This document shows, one piece after another, positions 23,965-31,404 of a DNA stretch of 32,417 nucleotides (within the stretch, counting starts at the first letter, position 1; each line of letters begins with the position of its first letter). Source of the DNA: JAAYCI01 sp964371725 (GTDB lineage Bacteria > Bacillota > Clostridia > Oscillospirales > Ruminococcaceae); the NCBI GenBank assembly GCA_964371725.1, contig CAYJNQ010000020.1, positions 1 to 32,417 of the forward strand, written 5' to 3'. The translations under genes and the position numbers were made by a program. Below the pieces are notes generated by a model that saw nothing but the letters and a program-made list of their open reading frames with translations, searched no databases and had not been told where the DNA came from.

Positions 23965-24594
23965 TTATTTTTTCGCCTCTTCTCGGGTCAAATCAATAAA
24001 GTTTTTCATAAGAGTGAAGCCATGTGGGTGTTCTTCGTTCGAGCCCTCCGGGTGGAACATCACACTGTAGATATGTTCCCCTCTTTTTTTCATGGCCTGT
24101 ATGGGGCAGTTGCGCGTTTGCATGAGGTTGTCAAAACCATCCGGAATTTCCGCCACATCATAGGAATGGAAGAACCACACGGAAAGCGTGTCTCCGATAC
24201 CTTGGTTCAAAATGCTGTCTTGAATAACCGAAACGTCGTGAAAGCCTCTTTCTTCACGCCCAAAAAACATTTTTCTGCCGGCGCCACCATAGGCCATGGC
24301 AAGCAACATATGCCCGGCACAAACACCCAGAAACGGTACTTTCACGGTGCGCATCAGCTCGTATTCGCCACTGTAGTGGTCCGGAAAATAGATGTTGTCC
24401 CAATTGTCGCGGCTTCCGCCCACAATCACACCGGTTATCTCGGGATGCTTTTCCAAGGTGGTGCCATCCACCTCGCTGCAATGCATAATGGTATAGGGTT
24501 CATTGTGTTTTTCACAAATGCCACCCAGCTTTTCCCTCATTTCCATCTCGCCCAAATCGTCATTGGCCAAATTGTTGTTGATGAGCAGCAACAT
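23965..24594 (-). CDS. Lone class I glutamine amidotransferase domain protein (copy 1)
   Basis: A 209-aa stand-alone class I glutaminase-type domain. The triad is visible: Cys92 in the nucleophile elbow GVCAGHML, His181 and Glu183 in MFHPEG. The elbow has His where many amidotransferases have the Gln of GxCxGxQ. No synthetase domain is attached. It is a paralogue of the next gene upstream (shared LLINN...LGEMEM-like start, HCSEVDG, KHPEI, CPIQ). It may supply ammonia to an unknown partner or hydrolyse a gamma-glutamyl compound. Start ATG 24594 has GGGAGGGGA upstream. Last gene of the MFS-flavoprotein-amidotransferase run. Confidence 0.85.
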   Translation of the reverse strand: MLLLINNNLANDDLGEMEMREKLGGICEKHNEPYTIMHCSEVDGTTLEKHPEITGVIVGGSRDNWDNIYFPDHYSGEYELMRTVKVPFLGVCAGHMLLAMAYGGAGRKMFFGREERGFHDVSVIQDSILNQGIGDTLSVWFFHSYDVAEIPDGFDNLMQTRNCPIQAMKKRGEHIYSVMFHPEGSNEEHPHGFTLMKNFIDLTREEAKK

Positions 24595-24652
24595 ATTCTT
24601 TCCCCTCCCACATTTAAAGTAGCTTGTTTTCTACAAAGAGGCACAGCCTTTT

Positions 24653-25270
24653 TTATTTTGCAAGCGCGAGGAAGTTTTGGAGCAATTTATGGCCGGCACT
24701 GTGGTTTTCGTCGTCCAGCTCCGGGTGGAACTGTACACCGAACTTGTTCGTGCCGCACAAACGCATCCCTTGAATCGGGCATTTTTTGTTTGTGAAAATA
24801 CGCTCAAAGTTTTCGGGGAGCTCGGGCACGCAGCAATAATGATATTGGAAGAATTCCTCTGTGTCTGAAAGCCCAACACTGAGCTCGCTTTCGCCGGCCT
24901 TATCAATTTTGCAGAAGAAGCGCTCTTCCTTGCCAAAGTCCATGCGACGAACGCCTCCATCGTATGCGATGGTAAGCATATGTAACCCGGCACAAATGCC
25001 TAAGAACGGAAGATTACACGAGCGAATCAAATCAAACTCGCAATCAAAAACATCGAAATATAAAGAACTCCAGTCGTTGTTGCAACCGCCCGAAATAACA
25101 GCCTTAATCTCCGGATGCTTTGCAAGATAATCGCCATCTACTTCGCTAAAATGCACCACACGGTAATCCATGCCGCTCAACTTTTTGCACAGTTCGCCCA
25201 TTTCAATCATTTCAAGTCGTCCGAGATGAGCGTTTTGGTCAATTTGATAGTTGTTGATGATTAAAACCAT
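24653..25270 (-). CDS. Lone class I glutamine amidotransferase domain protein (copy 2)
   Basis: A 205-aa paralogue of the downstream gene. The triad is Cys93 in GICAGLHML, His182 and Glu184 in FHPEL. The two proteins share the order of HFSEVDG, KHPEI, GGxxNDW-like, CAG and CPIQGM, so they are diverged tandem copies rather than two unrelated amidotransferases. Start ATG 25270 is chosen from AAAGGAG 7 nt upstream; the in-frame ATG at 25324 lies in a hairpin region. It could form a heterodimer with copy 1. Substrate unknown; GMP-synthase-like glutaminase subunits are the closest family resemblance. Confidence 0.85.
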   Translation of the reverse strand: MVLIINNYQIDQNAHLGRLEMIEMGELCKKLSGMDYRVVHFSEVDGDYLAKHPEIKAVISGGCNNDWSSLYFDVFDCEFDLIRSCNLPFLGICAGLHMLTIAYDGGVRRMDFGKEERFFCKIDKAGESELSVGLSDTEEFFQYHYCCVPELPENFERIFTNKKCPIQGMRLCGTNKFGVQFHPELDDENHSAGHKLLQNFLALAK

Positions 25271-25299
25271 AATCGTTCTCCTTTTAATTGGATAATTTT

Positions 25300-25358
25300 T
25301 GCAAAGAGGGCGACACCAAAACAAAACTATCTTGTTTTCGCGTCGCCGCCCTTTTGCA
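25300..25358. other. Intergenic hairpin within the MFS-flavoprotein-amidotransferase operon
   Basis: TGCAAA...GGGC...GAC at the left pairs with GTCGCC...GCCC...TTTGCA at the right, with a nested AAAAC/GTTTT stem. No T-run follows on the minus strand, so it is more likely an mRNA processing or stabilising hairpin, or a partial terminator, than a full stop. Confidence 0.5.
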
Positions 25359-25368
25359 GTTGTTCTTT

Positions 25369-25998
25369 TTATGCCGGGGGCTTTTCATACAGATTCAGAA
25401 CGGCTTTTGTCAAAGATTTTGCCAAAACACCCACACTGTTCATGCCCTCTTCGTCTGCCAACACGCCTTCCTTGCCACCGTCTTGGCTCCAAACTCCGGC
25501 GCCGAAGCAAGCGGCACTTCCACCGCTTACCACTTTGATACCCAGCGACAGGTAGTAGTTGTTGATGGCATTGAGGGCGAGCTCTTGCCCGCCATGGCGC
25601 GTGCCGCCCACGGCAATAGATGCGCCAAATTTACGCTGATACAAATCGGGATCGTTTTCGCAAAGCAACCAGTTGGAACGCATCCGATTGAAAAATCCCT
25701 GCAGCTGTGCCGTTACATTGGCGTCATACACACTCGTGCCGATGATGTAGCCATCGAAATCTAAAAACTTGGTAGCCCAGCCGCTCATGTCGTCTTGAAA
25801 ACGCACACACTCAATAGAATTTTTGCGAAGACAGGCATCGCACCCCACACAGAGGTCGAACTTGAAATTGTGAAGGCTTAAAAACTCTGTTTCGGCACCA
25901 TGCTCTTCTGCCATTTGTAAGGCTTGCTGTACACAGGTATAGGTGCCGGCTTTTCGGGGGCTCCCGCTAATACCCAAAATTTTCTTTTTTGCTTGCAT
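25369..25998 (-). CDS. Flavodoxin family / iron-sulfur flavoprotein (NADPH-dependent FMN reductase-like)
   Basis: A 209-aa flavodoxin-fold protein. GISGSPRKAGTY (9-20) is the FMN phosphate-binding loop. A compact cysteine cluster Cys50-x2-Cys53-x2-Cys56-x7-Cys64 fits the [4Fe-4S] motif of Isf-type iron-sulfur flavoproteins, which pass electrons from ferredoxin or similar donors. YIIGTSVYDANVTAQLQGFFNRM and the Gly-rich VGGTRHGGQE complete the family pattern. Start ATG 25998 lies 10 nt after the MFS stop, with GAGGG upstream. Its reaction partner is unknown. Confidence 0.9.
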   Translation of the reverse strand: MQAKKKILGISGSPRKAGTYTCVQQALQMAEEHGAETEFLSLHNFKFDLCVGCDACLRKNSIECVRFQDDMSGWATKFLDFDGYIIGTSVYDANVTAQLQGFFNRMRSNWLLCENDPDLYQRKFGASIAVGGTRHGGQELALNAINNYYLSLGIKVVSGGSAACFGAGVWSQDGGKEGVLADEEGMNSVGVLAKSLTKAVLNLYEKPPA

Positions 25999-26008
25999 AA
26001 GCCCTCTT

Positions 26009-27292
26009 TTACTTTGCGCTTTCCGAAGAAGCAGCTTCTTTGGCCGGCATGTTTGTTTTCAATTTTTTAAGGTGAACTGCGAACAAGAGGGTAGCCACAA
26101 CGGCGGCAACGGCGCAAGCGCCTTGCACGAGATACCAAATTTGATAGCCCTGCAAGCCCGGATAGCCGTCCAAAATGCGGCCGGCAATCTGCGGCACAAA
26201 GAAGTCGGGGCTGTAGCCGATAACCGAAACAACGCCAACGGCTGTGCCGGTAAGTGCCACGGGCACCTTGGCCACATCAATCAGTGCCCAATACAAACCA
26301 CGCACCGAATAGATGATGCACAGGTAAAGAACGATAAGCACAAACGAAGCAACGGCCAATTGCGGGCTTACGGGCAAGAAACCAAGTGTGAACAGAATCA
26401 GTGCCGATATTACCATGCCGTACACGATGGTGCGCACAATGCCGAGCCTGTCAGACAAAAAGCTGACCGCGATGATAACAAAGGGCCCGATGAACTGTGT
26501 GAATGCGAAGAATGCAGCAGACAATGTTTGCGACACCTGTTGTACGTCCACAAGGTAGGCGGTTACATATTGTTGCGAGGTGGACACGATGTATACCAAA
26601 ATAATGATGGCAGCCACATACCAAAGTGCCGGAATTTTAAGCACTTCTTTTGCTTTCTTCAACGTGATTTTCTCGTCATCGGTTTGTTTGCTCACTTGTT
26701 TGTCCACGTCTTTTAGCACAAAGAACGAAATGATGCACATGATAATGGACAAAATGGCATAGGTGACAAGTACGGCCGACAAGCCGCCGGCACCCTCGCC
26801 AAACTGCGAGAATGCAACAAGGCAAATGGCCGAAAGCACAGCGATGGACAATTTACGAGCGGCCTCGAGGAAACCAAAGAATCCACCCTGCAAGTTTGCC
26901 GCCAAAACGCGGGTAATTTTCAGCATCGGTGCCCAGAAGCTCATGCTTGCCACAAGGGCGAGGCAAACTTGAATAACAAGCACAATGGGGTAAGCGGGCA
27001 AGGTTGCGTAAATAAGTGCAAGCGCCGCCACAATGATGTAGTTTATAACCATCAGTTTGCGCAGGTTAAAACGGTCGGCAACCCAGCCGCCGATTAGGTA
27101 GCCCGGCATGGAGGCAAGGCCAAAGAGCGAGCTGATCCATGCAATTTGGGTATGGTCGAGGCCAAATGCCTCTTGCATGGGCACATAGTAGGACCACATG
27201 ATGTAGGGGGGGCCATAGATGGTGCTGGCGCCAAAGGCGATAAAGGCAATGATGAGCAGGTTAAATGCTACACTGGATTTTTTCTTTTCCAT
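26009..27292 (-). CDS. MFS transporter
   Basis: A 427-aa major facilitator with 12 predicted membrane segments in two halves split by a charged cytoplasmic loop (about residues 195-220, rich in Lys and Asp). The motif-A-like GGWVADRFNLRK lies between segments 2 and 3. The layout resembles OFA/NarK-like anion or small-carboxylate transporters, but the substrate cannot be assigned. Start ATG 27292 has GGGAGGAG upstream. First gene of the run MFS-flavoprotein-amidotransferase-amidotransferase. Confidence 0.9.
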   Translation of the reverse strand: MEKKKSSVAFNLLIIAFIAFGASTIYGPPYIMWSYYVPMQEAFGLDHTQIAWISSLFGLASMPGYLIGGWVADRFNLRKLMVINYIIVAALALIYATLPAYPIVLVIQVCLALVASMSFWAPMLKITRVLAANLQGGFFGFLEAARKLSIAVLSAICLVAFSQFGEGAGGLSAVLVTYAILSIIMCIISFFVLKDVDKQVSKQTDDEKITLKKAKEVLKIPALWYVAAIIILVYIVSTSQQYVTAYLVDVQQVSQTLSAAFFAFTQFIGPFVIIAVSFLSDRLGIVRTIVYGMVISALILFTLGFLPVSPQLAVASFVLIVLYLCIIYSVRGLYWALIDVAKVPVALTGTAVGVVSVIGYSPDFFVPQIAGRILDGYPGLQGYQIWYLVQGACAVAAVVATLLFAVHLKKLKTNMPAKEAASSESAK

Positions 27293-27339
27293 TTAGAACT
27301 CCTCCCTGAATAATTCCTTGATAATTGTTTTTTGTGCGA

Positions 27340-27345
27340 ATTATA
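27340..27345 (-). promoter_or_regulatory. Possible -10 box for the MFS operon
   Basis: The minus strand reads TATAAT here, 48 nt before the MFS start. No good -35 hexamer is seen at normal spacing, so the promoter may need an activator. Confidence 0.4.
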
Positions 27346-27441
27346 GCTTCTATGCGGAAAAGGCTTTATCTAAAACGCCAAGGGTTTTGTTGGTGTATGA
27401 AGCAAGAATGGAAAGGGATTTATCGATAACCACCTTGCACC

Positions 27442-27531
27442 TCATCCGCAATCTAAACTGTCTTTAGCAAACGGCTGCAATTTTCCTCCCTTCTCTTTAA
27501 TCTTGGCTTCTACTTCCCCTGTGTAAGCCAT
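27442..27531 (-). other. Short in-frame coding-like tail after the aminotransferase stop
   Basis: An ATG-started frame of 29 codons (MAYTGEVEAKIKEKGGKL...) ends in TGA at 27442. The same frame is continuous with the aminotransferase through its TGA stop at 27583-27585, giving 46 or so sense codons after the stop. The composition looks protein-like. It could be a remnant of a lost gene, a real small protein, or chance. I do not recognise it. Confidence 0.25.
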
Positions 27532-27536
27532 GTTGC

Positions 27537-27565
27537 CTTTCTGATGACACATATTCATCAGAAAG
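27537..27565. other. Perfect 11-bp hairpin downstream of the aminotransferase
   Basis: CTTTCTGATGA (27537-27547) pairs with TCATCAGAAAG (27555-27565) around a 7-nt loop, 17 nt past the aminotransferase stop. No T-run follows on the minus strand, so it is a weak terminator or a stabilising 3' hairpin. The rest of the 290-bp gap holds the short frame and the MFS -10 box. Confidence 0.55.
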
Positions 27566-27582
27566 AGATAGCGATAATCGGA

Positions 27583-28872
27583 TCACTTTTGAACAACCGA
27601 CCTAAAGGCATCGTCTAGAATTTCCAAAGACCTGTCGATATGCTCATCGGTGATTACCAGCGGGGGACCAACACGAATAATATTTGTTTTAGGTCCACTT
27701 TTTCCCACGATTAAACCATGCTCACTGCAATAATTCATGATTGCCAGGGTTTCCTCTGTTGCCGGTGTTTTGTTCTCATCTTTAACAAGTTCTATACCTA
27801 AGAACAAACCCTCGCCTCGAATATCTCCTATTAAGCCATGTGTGTCGCGGATTTTTGCAAAACCTTTTTTGTAACGTTCTCCCGATTCTCTCGCTCTTTT
27901 TGGGATATCATGTTTTTGCATATAATCAATCGATGCAAGCGAAGCGGCAGCAGCCATTGGGCTTCCGCCAAATGTTGCAAAAGTGGGTATTTTGTAGCAT
28001 TCACCAATTTCATCTTTTGCAACAAATGCACCGGCTGCAACACCATTGGCTATACCTTTAGCCGCAGTTAAAATATCGGGTGAATAGCTTCTGTCGCAAG
28101 AGAAAAAGTTTCTGCCCGTTCTACCAAATCCGCACTGAACTTCATCAACGATCAGCAAACCGCCGGCCGCATGTGCCAATTCTTCCATTCTTTTTAGCCA
28201 AGCTTCAGATGGGGTAATCACACCGCCAACACCTTGGATAGGCTCAACTAAAATGGCAGCAATTTTATTGTTATTCAGCGCTATCTTATCTTCAACATCT
28301 TTTGTGTAGGGCACTCCCTCGCAAAAACCGGGTTTGTCATTCGCAGGATATCGGTAACCATAATCGTTGTCGGCAAAATGAATATCCAAGCCGGCTGCTC
28401 TTGGGTCGATTTGTAATGAAGGGGATACATTTGTGCAAGAAGCGGTTAAAAGTGTTCTGCCGTGATACCCATATTTTGCACAAATAACGGCATTATTTCC
28501 GGTGTAAGCACGTGCCAGCAAAATCGCACTGTCAACCGCTTCACTTCCGGAGTTAACAAAAAAACTGCGCGTTAGCCCATCCGGGGTGATTTCGGCCATT
28601 TTTTCTGCCCAATCAAGCAAAGGACGTGTAAGAAAAAATGTAGAAACATGCTGTAATTTATCGATTTGTTTGTGTAATTCTGCATTTATTTCCTTGTTGC
28701 AATGCCCAAAATTAACAACCATAATCCCGCTGAAACAATCAATATATTCTTTGCCGTCCACATCGTACAGCAAATCCATATCGCCTCTTTCGAAAACAAT
28801 GGGGGTTTCATATAATTGATGCCTAGCCTGAGCCATTAAATACCGATCTCTTTTTTCCAAATAAGCATTCAT
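27583..28872 (-). CDS. Class III PLP-dependent aminotransferase (AGXT2/GABA transaminase-like)
   Basis: A 429-aa omega-type aminotransferase. FVNSGSEAVDSAILLARAYTG (105-125), YHGRT (136-140), VEPIQGVGG (209-217), DEVQCGFGRTG (243-253, Asp243) and the PLP lysine Lys272 in AAKGIANGVAAGAF are all intact. The family includes GABA, beta-alanine, putrescine and alanine-glyoxylate transaminases; the pattern is closest to the alanine-glyoxylate/AGXT2 group, but the substrate is open. Start ATG 28872 has AGGAAG upstream. Base composition is visibly more AT-rich than its neighbours, hinting at separate ancestry. Read from a consensus promoter, with a palindromic operator just after the start site and a divergent GntR regulator. 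Confidence 0.92.
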   Translation of the reverse strand: MNAYLEKRDRYLMAQARHQLYETPIVFERGDMDLLYDVDGKEYIDCFSGIMVVNFGHCNKEINAELHKQIDKLQHVSTFFLTRPLLDWAEKMAEITPDGLTRSFFVNSGSEAVDSAILLARAYTGNNAVICAKYGYHGRTLLTASCTNVSPSLQIDPRAAGLDIHFADNDYGYRYPANDKPGFCEGVPYTKDVEDKIALNNNKIAAILVEPIQGVGGVITPSEAWLKRMEELAHAAGGLLIVDEVQCGFGRTGRNFFSCDRSYSPDILTAAKGIANGVAAGAFVAKDEIGECYKIPTFATFGGSPMAAAASLASIDYMQKHDIPKRARESGERYKKGFAKIRDTHGLIGDIRGEGLFLGIELVKDENKTPATEETLAIMNYCSEHGLIVGKSGPKTNIIRVGPPLVITDEHIDRSLEILDDAFRSVVQK

Positions 28873-28976
28873 AATTTTTCTTCCTATCTTTTTATTTTGT
28901 TAGCAACTCTTCTACCATAGACATTATCAGAAGTACGGCCGATTGTCTGTTCGTTGAGTTGCATTCTCAATGTCCT

Positions 28977-28995
28977 ACGGTCATAGGATGACCGT
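28977..28995. promoter_or_regulatory. Palindromic operator, probable GntR site
   Basis: ACGGTCAT-AGG-ATGACCGT, a perfect 8-bp inverted repeat. It lies about 10-28 nt downstream of the predicted aminotransferase transcription start, where a bound repressor would block elongation. Its core ATAGGATGACC (28983-28993) recurs as GGTCATCCTAT at 32387-32397. The adjacent gntR gene makes its product the likely ligand-responsive binder. Confidence 0.65.
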
Positions 28996-29011
28996 GTCAA
29001 TCATGAGTTTA

Positions 29012-29041
29012 ATTATAGACGATTTATGAACACCTTGTCAA
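29012..29041 (-). promoter_or_regulatory. Consensus promoter of the aminotransferase gene
   Basis: The minus strand has TTGACA (29041-29036), an 18-bp spacer and TATAAT (29017-29012). Start near 29005, leaving a leader of about 130 nt that contains the operator. Confidence 0.85.
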
Positions 29042-29091
29042 TCGACATAAATTACTAATATCATCCTCTCTTTTTATCCATTGTGCCCAAG

Positions 29092-29120
29092 TTGACCTTT
29101 TCCTTGCATCGGTGTATACT
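29092..29120 (+). promoter_or_regulatory. Promoter of the gntR gene
   Basis: TTGACC (29092-29097), a 17-bp spacer and TATACT (29115-29120). The predicted start near 29127 leaves a very short leader with GAGGAG. Confidence 0.7.
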
Positions 29121-29149
29121 AGAACCAATTATACTGAGGAGTGCTGATT

Positions 29150-29938
29150 TTGACCATAATTAAAAGACAGCCACTTTACAACCAAGTGGCGCAGAAAATT
29201 TTAGAGCAATACTGCATGGACGAGCAGGTGCGCACTTTGCCTTCCGAGGGGCAACTTTCGCTTACTTTGGGTATTAGCAAGAATACGGTGCGAGAGGCCT
29301 TGGCAGAGTTGAGTGCACAAAAAATCATTGCCAAAGTACACGGTGTTGGCAATGTGGTGATGCACAGCGCCCTGAAGATGAATTTTCGCATTGACTCTGA
29401 CGCGGACTTTTTGGATATTTTGGCAAAGGCTGGCTATGAACCGGAAATTATCCACACCCATGTGCGGAAAATGGAACACAAACCAAACGGGGGGTTCATC
29501 CCGGGCGGGCCCTATTTGTTCTACTCCGAACTCATCATGGCCAGTGGGACGGCTGCCTGTCAATCGGACATTTTCTTGCCTTTTAATTCGAATCGCCCTT
29601 TCAACATCGATATGGCAGCCGCCGCAAAGCCGGATATGTTTGAATTCATCAAAGAGTATACCGGTGAAAAAGTGGTGCACAGCACGGTACGGATGTTTCC
29701 CTGCCGCTGTACAAAGGAGCTTGCCCATGTGTTCGGCTTGAAAAACAATGTCTCTTTACTAAAATGGGATGAAATTTACTACTCGCTGCAAGATGCGCCT
29801 CTCTTTTATGTGGTGGTTTCTTTTAACCCGACCATTTTTTGCCCCTCTATGCTTCGTGGTGATTTCGCCGGCAACCCACACCAAAACAAAATTCGATGTA
29901 CCGTTGTAGATTCGTTCGCAGGGGACATGACAAAATAG
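29150..29938 (+). CDS. GntR family transcriptional regulator (HutC subfamily, UTRA domain)
   Basis: A 262-aa regulator with an N-terminal winged helix (about residues 5-72; PSEGQLSLTLGISKNTVREALAELSAQKII) and a C-terminal UTRA ligand-binding domain (about 90-255). These proteins bind palindromic operators and release them on binding a small metabolite. The start is TTG 29150 with GAGGAG 8 nt upstream; GTG at 29141 lies inside that site. Divergent from the aminotransferase and convergent with the amidohydrolase operon. The shared motif at 28983 and 32387 suggests that it controls both. The effector is unknown. Confidence 0.92.
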   Translation: MTIIKRQPLYNQVAQKILEQYCMDEQVRTLPSEGQLSLTLGISKNTVREALAELSAQKIIAKVHGVGNVVMHSALKMNFRIDSDADFLDILAKAGYEPEIIHTHVRKMEHKPNGGFIPGGPYLFYSELIMASGTAACQSDIFLPFNSNRPFNIDMAAAAKPDMFEFIKEYTGEKVVHSTVRMFPCRCTKELAHVFGLKNNVSLLKWDEIYYSLQDAPLFYVVVSFNPTIFCPSMLRGDFAGNPHQNKIRCTVVDSFAGDMTK

Positions 29939-29949
29939 AATAAAACATC

Positions 29950-29988
29950 AAGGAGTATCCCCCGGCCATTGGCCGGGGGATACTCCTT
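29950..29988. terminator. Bidirectional terminator between gntR and the amidohydrolase gene
   Basis: A perfect 18-bp stem (29950-29967 with 29971-29988) with ATT loop and core ATCCCCCGGCC. The T-run on the plus side is poor but the stem is very stable. It serves the stops at 29938 and 30003. Confidence 0.85.
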
Positions 29989-30002
29989 GTGCTAAAAATT
30001 TT

Positions 30003-31373
30003 CTAAATTTGCACACCGGCTTTGCCAGCCAAAGCCAATGCCGCCTCATTTGCCTCTTTCAACAGTTTACCCTCGTCCACAGTCTTCATTATGCCGTTTT
30101 CCAGCACCCATTTCCCGTCAACAAGCACACTTTCGATGTTGGCTGGGCAGGAGGAATACACGAGCGTTGCCACAGCATCGTGCATGGGCACCGATTTTGG
30201 TGCAAGGAGGGGGTTGAAAACAAACAAATCTGCTTTTTTTCCCACCTCCAAAGAGCCCAAATCGTGTTCATGGCCAATGGATTTCGCCGCTTGGATGGTG
30301 GCCATGGAGAGCACATCCTCAGCCGAAAGCGCCGTGGGGTCACAACTGGTTACTTTTTGCAGAAGGACGGCGGTTTTTAAACATTCCAATAAATCATTGT
30401 TGTTGTTGCTTGCCGCGCCGTCTGTGGCAAGGCTGATGACAACGTTTTCGCCATGCAGTGCAACAATGGGTGCCACGCCGGAGGCGAGGTACATATTGCT
30501 GACGGGGTTGTAAGAAACACTGGCCCCTGTCCGCTTGGCAATGGCAATCTCTTTCTCGCCAAACGTAACACAGTGCACCATGACAAACTTTTCGCCCAAC
30601 AACCCAAGCTTTTCACAGATGTCCAATTCGCTCATCTCGTGCAAAATCATGGAGGCTTCTGTATCCCAAGGTGTTTCTGACATGTGCGAGGTCATGCCCA
30701 AGTTCAGCTCCTTGCACAAAGCACCGGTTTTGGCAAGGCACTCCTGCGTGCACAGCCAGATGGCAGAGGGTGCCATCCACAATTCGCACATCCCATTTCC
30801 ATTCTTTTGGTATTTCTCATACAAACGCCGGCTCTCCGATAAAATGGTGTCGATATCTTCCATTTCTTCCTTTGTTGCCCAGCCCTGCTCTGCGCCGGTG
30901 TCGGCATAGCCGCGCGCATACAAAAGGCGCATACCAACATCTGCAAAGGCATCGATGGCTGCATCGGCCGCAAAAGGAACAATGTTGGCATATTGATAAT
31001 CCATCATCGTGGTGGTGCCCGAGCGAATCCCTTCCAATGCCGCAAGAGAGGCCCCATAGCCAAGGTCTTTTGCCTCCATGTGAATCATACAGGGGCCTAT
31101 CATCTCGTTAAGCCACTCGAAAAGAGCTTTGTCTTTCCCAAGCCCTTTGAGCATGTTTTGAAACGAGTGGATGTGTGTATTGATGAGCCCCGGGAAAATT
31201 GCCTTGCCACTGCAATCCACAACCTGTTTTGCTTGTGGATAGCGGCGGTGCAGCTCTTCGCTTGACCCAATGTCGGCAATGCGTCCGCCTTCGATGGCAA
31301 TGGCGCCGTCGGGCCAAACATCCCTTTTGGGGTTCATGGTTACAATTTGGGCATGTTTTAGCAAGATGTCCAT
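30003..31373 (-). CDS. ATZ/TRZ-type amidohydrolase (deaminase family)
   Basis: A 456-aa metal-dependent hydrolase of the cytosine deaminase-like amidohydrolase group, which includes SAH/methylthioadenosine deaminases, guanine and 8-oxoguanine deaminases, SsnA and triazine hydrolases. Visible ligands and catalytic residues: His67 and His69 (THIHS), His230 and Glu233 (SHMSET), His267 (MVHC) and Asp318 (TDGAASNN). The segment APSAI (201-205) has Ser where SAH-type deaminases have His (APH), so a standard adenosine-type substrate is less likely. Start ATG 31373 has AAGGAG 7 nt upstream. It lies 31 nt after the RibD-C-like gene in the same operon. Substrate unassigned. Confidence 0.88.
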   Translation of the reverse strand: MDILLKHAQIVTMNPKRDVWPDGAIAIEGGRIADIGSSEELHRRYPQAKQVVDCSGKAIFPGLINTHIHSFQNMLKGLGKDKALFEWLNEMIGPCMIHMEAKDLGYGASLAALEGIRSGTTTMMDYQYANIVPFAADAAIDAFADVGMRLLYARGYADTGAEQGWATKEEMEDIDTILSESRRLYEKYQKNGNGMCELWMAPSAIWLCTQECLAKTGALCKELNLGMTSHMSETPWDTEASMILHEMSELDICEKLGLLGEKFVMVHCVTFGEKEIAIAKRTGASVSYNPVSNMYLASGVAPIVALHGENVVISLATDGAASNNNNDLLECLKTAVLLQKVTSCDPTALSAEDVLSMATIQAAKSIGHEHDLGSLEVGKKADLFVFNPLLAPKSVPMHDAVATLVYSSCPANIESVLVDGKWVLENGIMKTVDEGKLLKEANEAALALAGKAGVQI

Positions 31374-31404
31374 GTGTGTGCTCCTTCAAATTCCGTTTGC
31401 AAAA

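Noticed and set aside
24022..24795. A 257-codon plus-strand open frame
   Set aside because: Antisense to both glutamine amidotransferase genes and spanning their junction; it is a shadow of their codon bias.
25943..26716. A 257-codon plus-strand open frame
   Set aside because: Antisense to the MFS and flavoprotein genes; low-complexity His/Asn-rich product, no family resemblance.
27537..27585. Selenocysteine insertion at the aminotransferase TGA with a SECIS-like hairpin
   Set aside because: The protein is complete at that stop, family members do not have Sec there, and the hairpin lacks the usual spacing and loop features I could verify.
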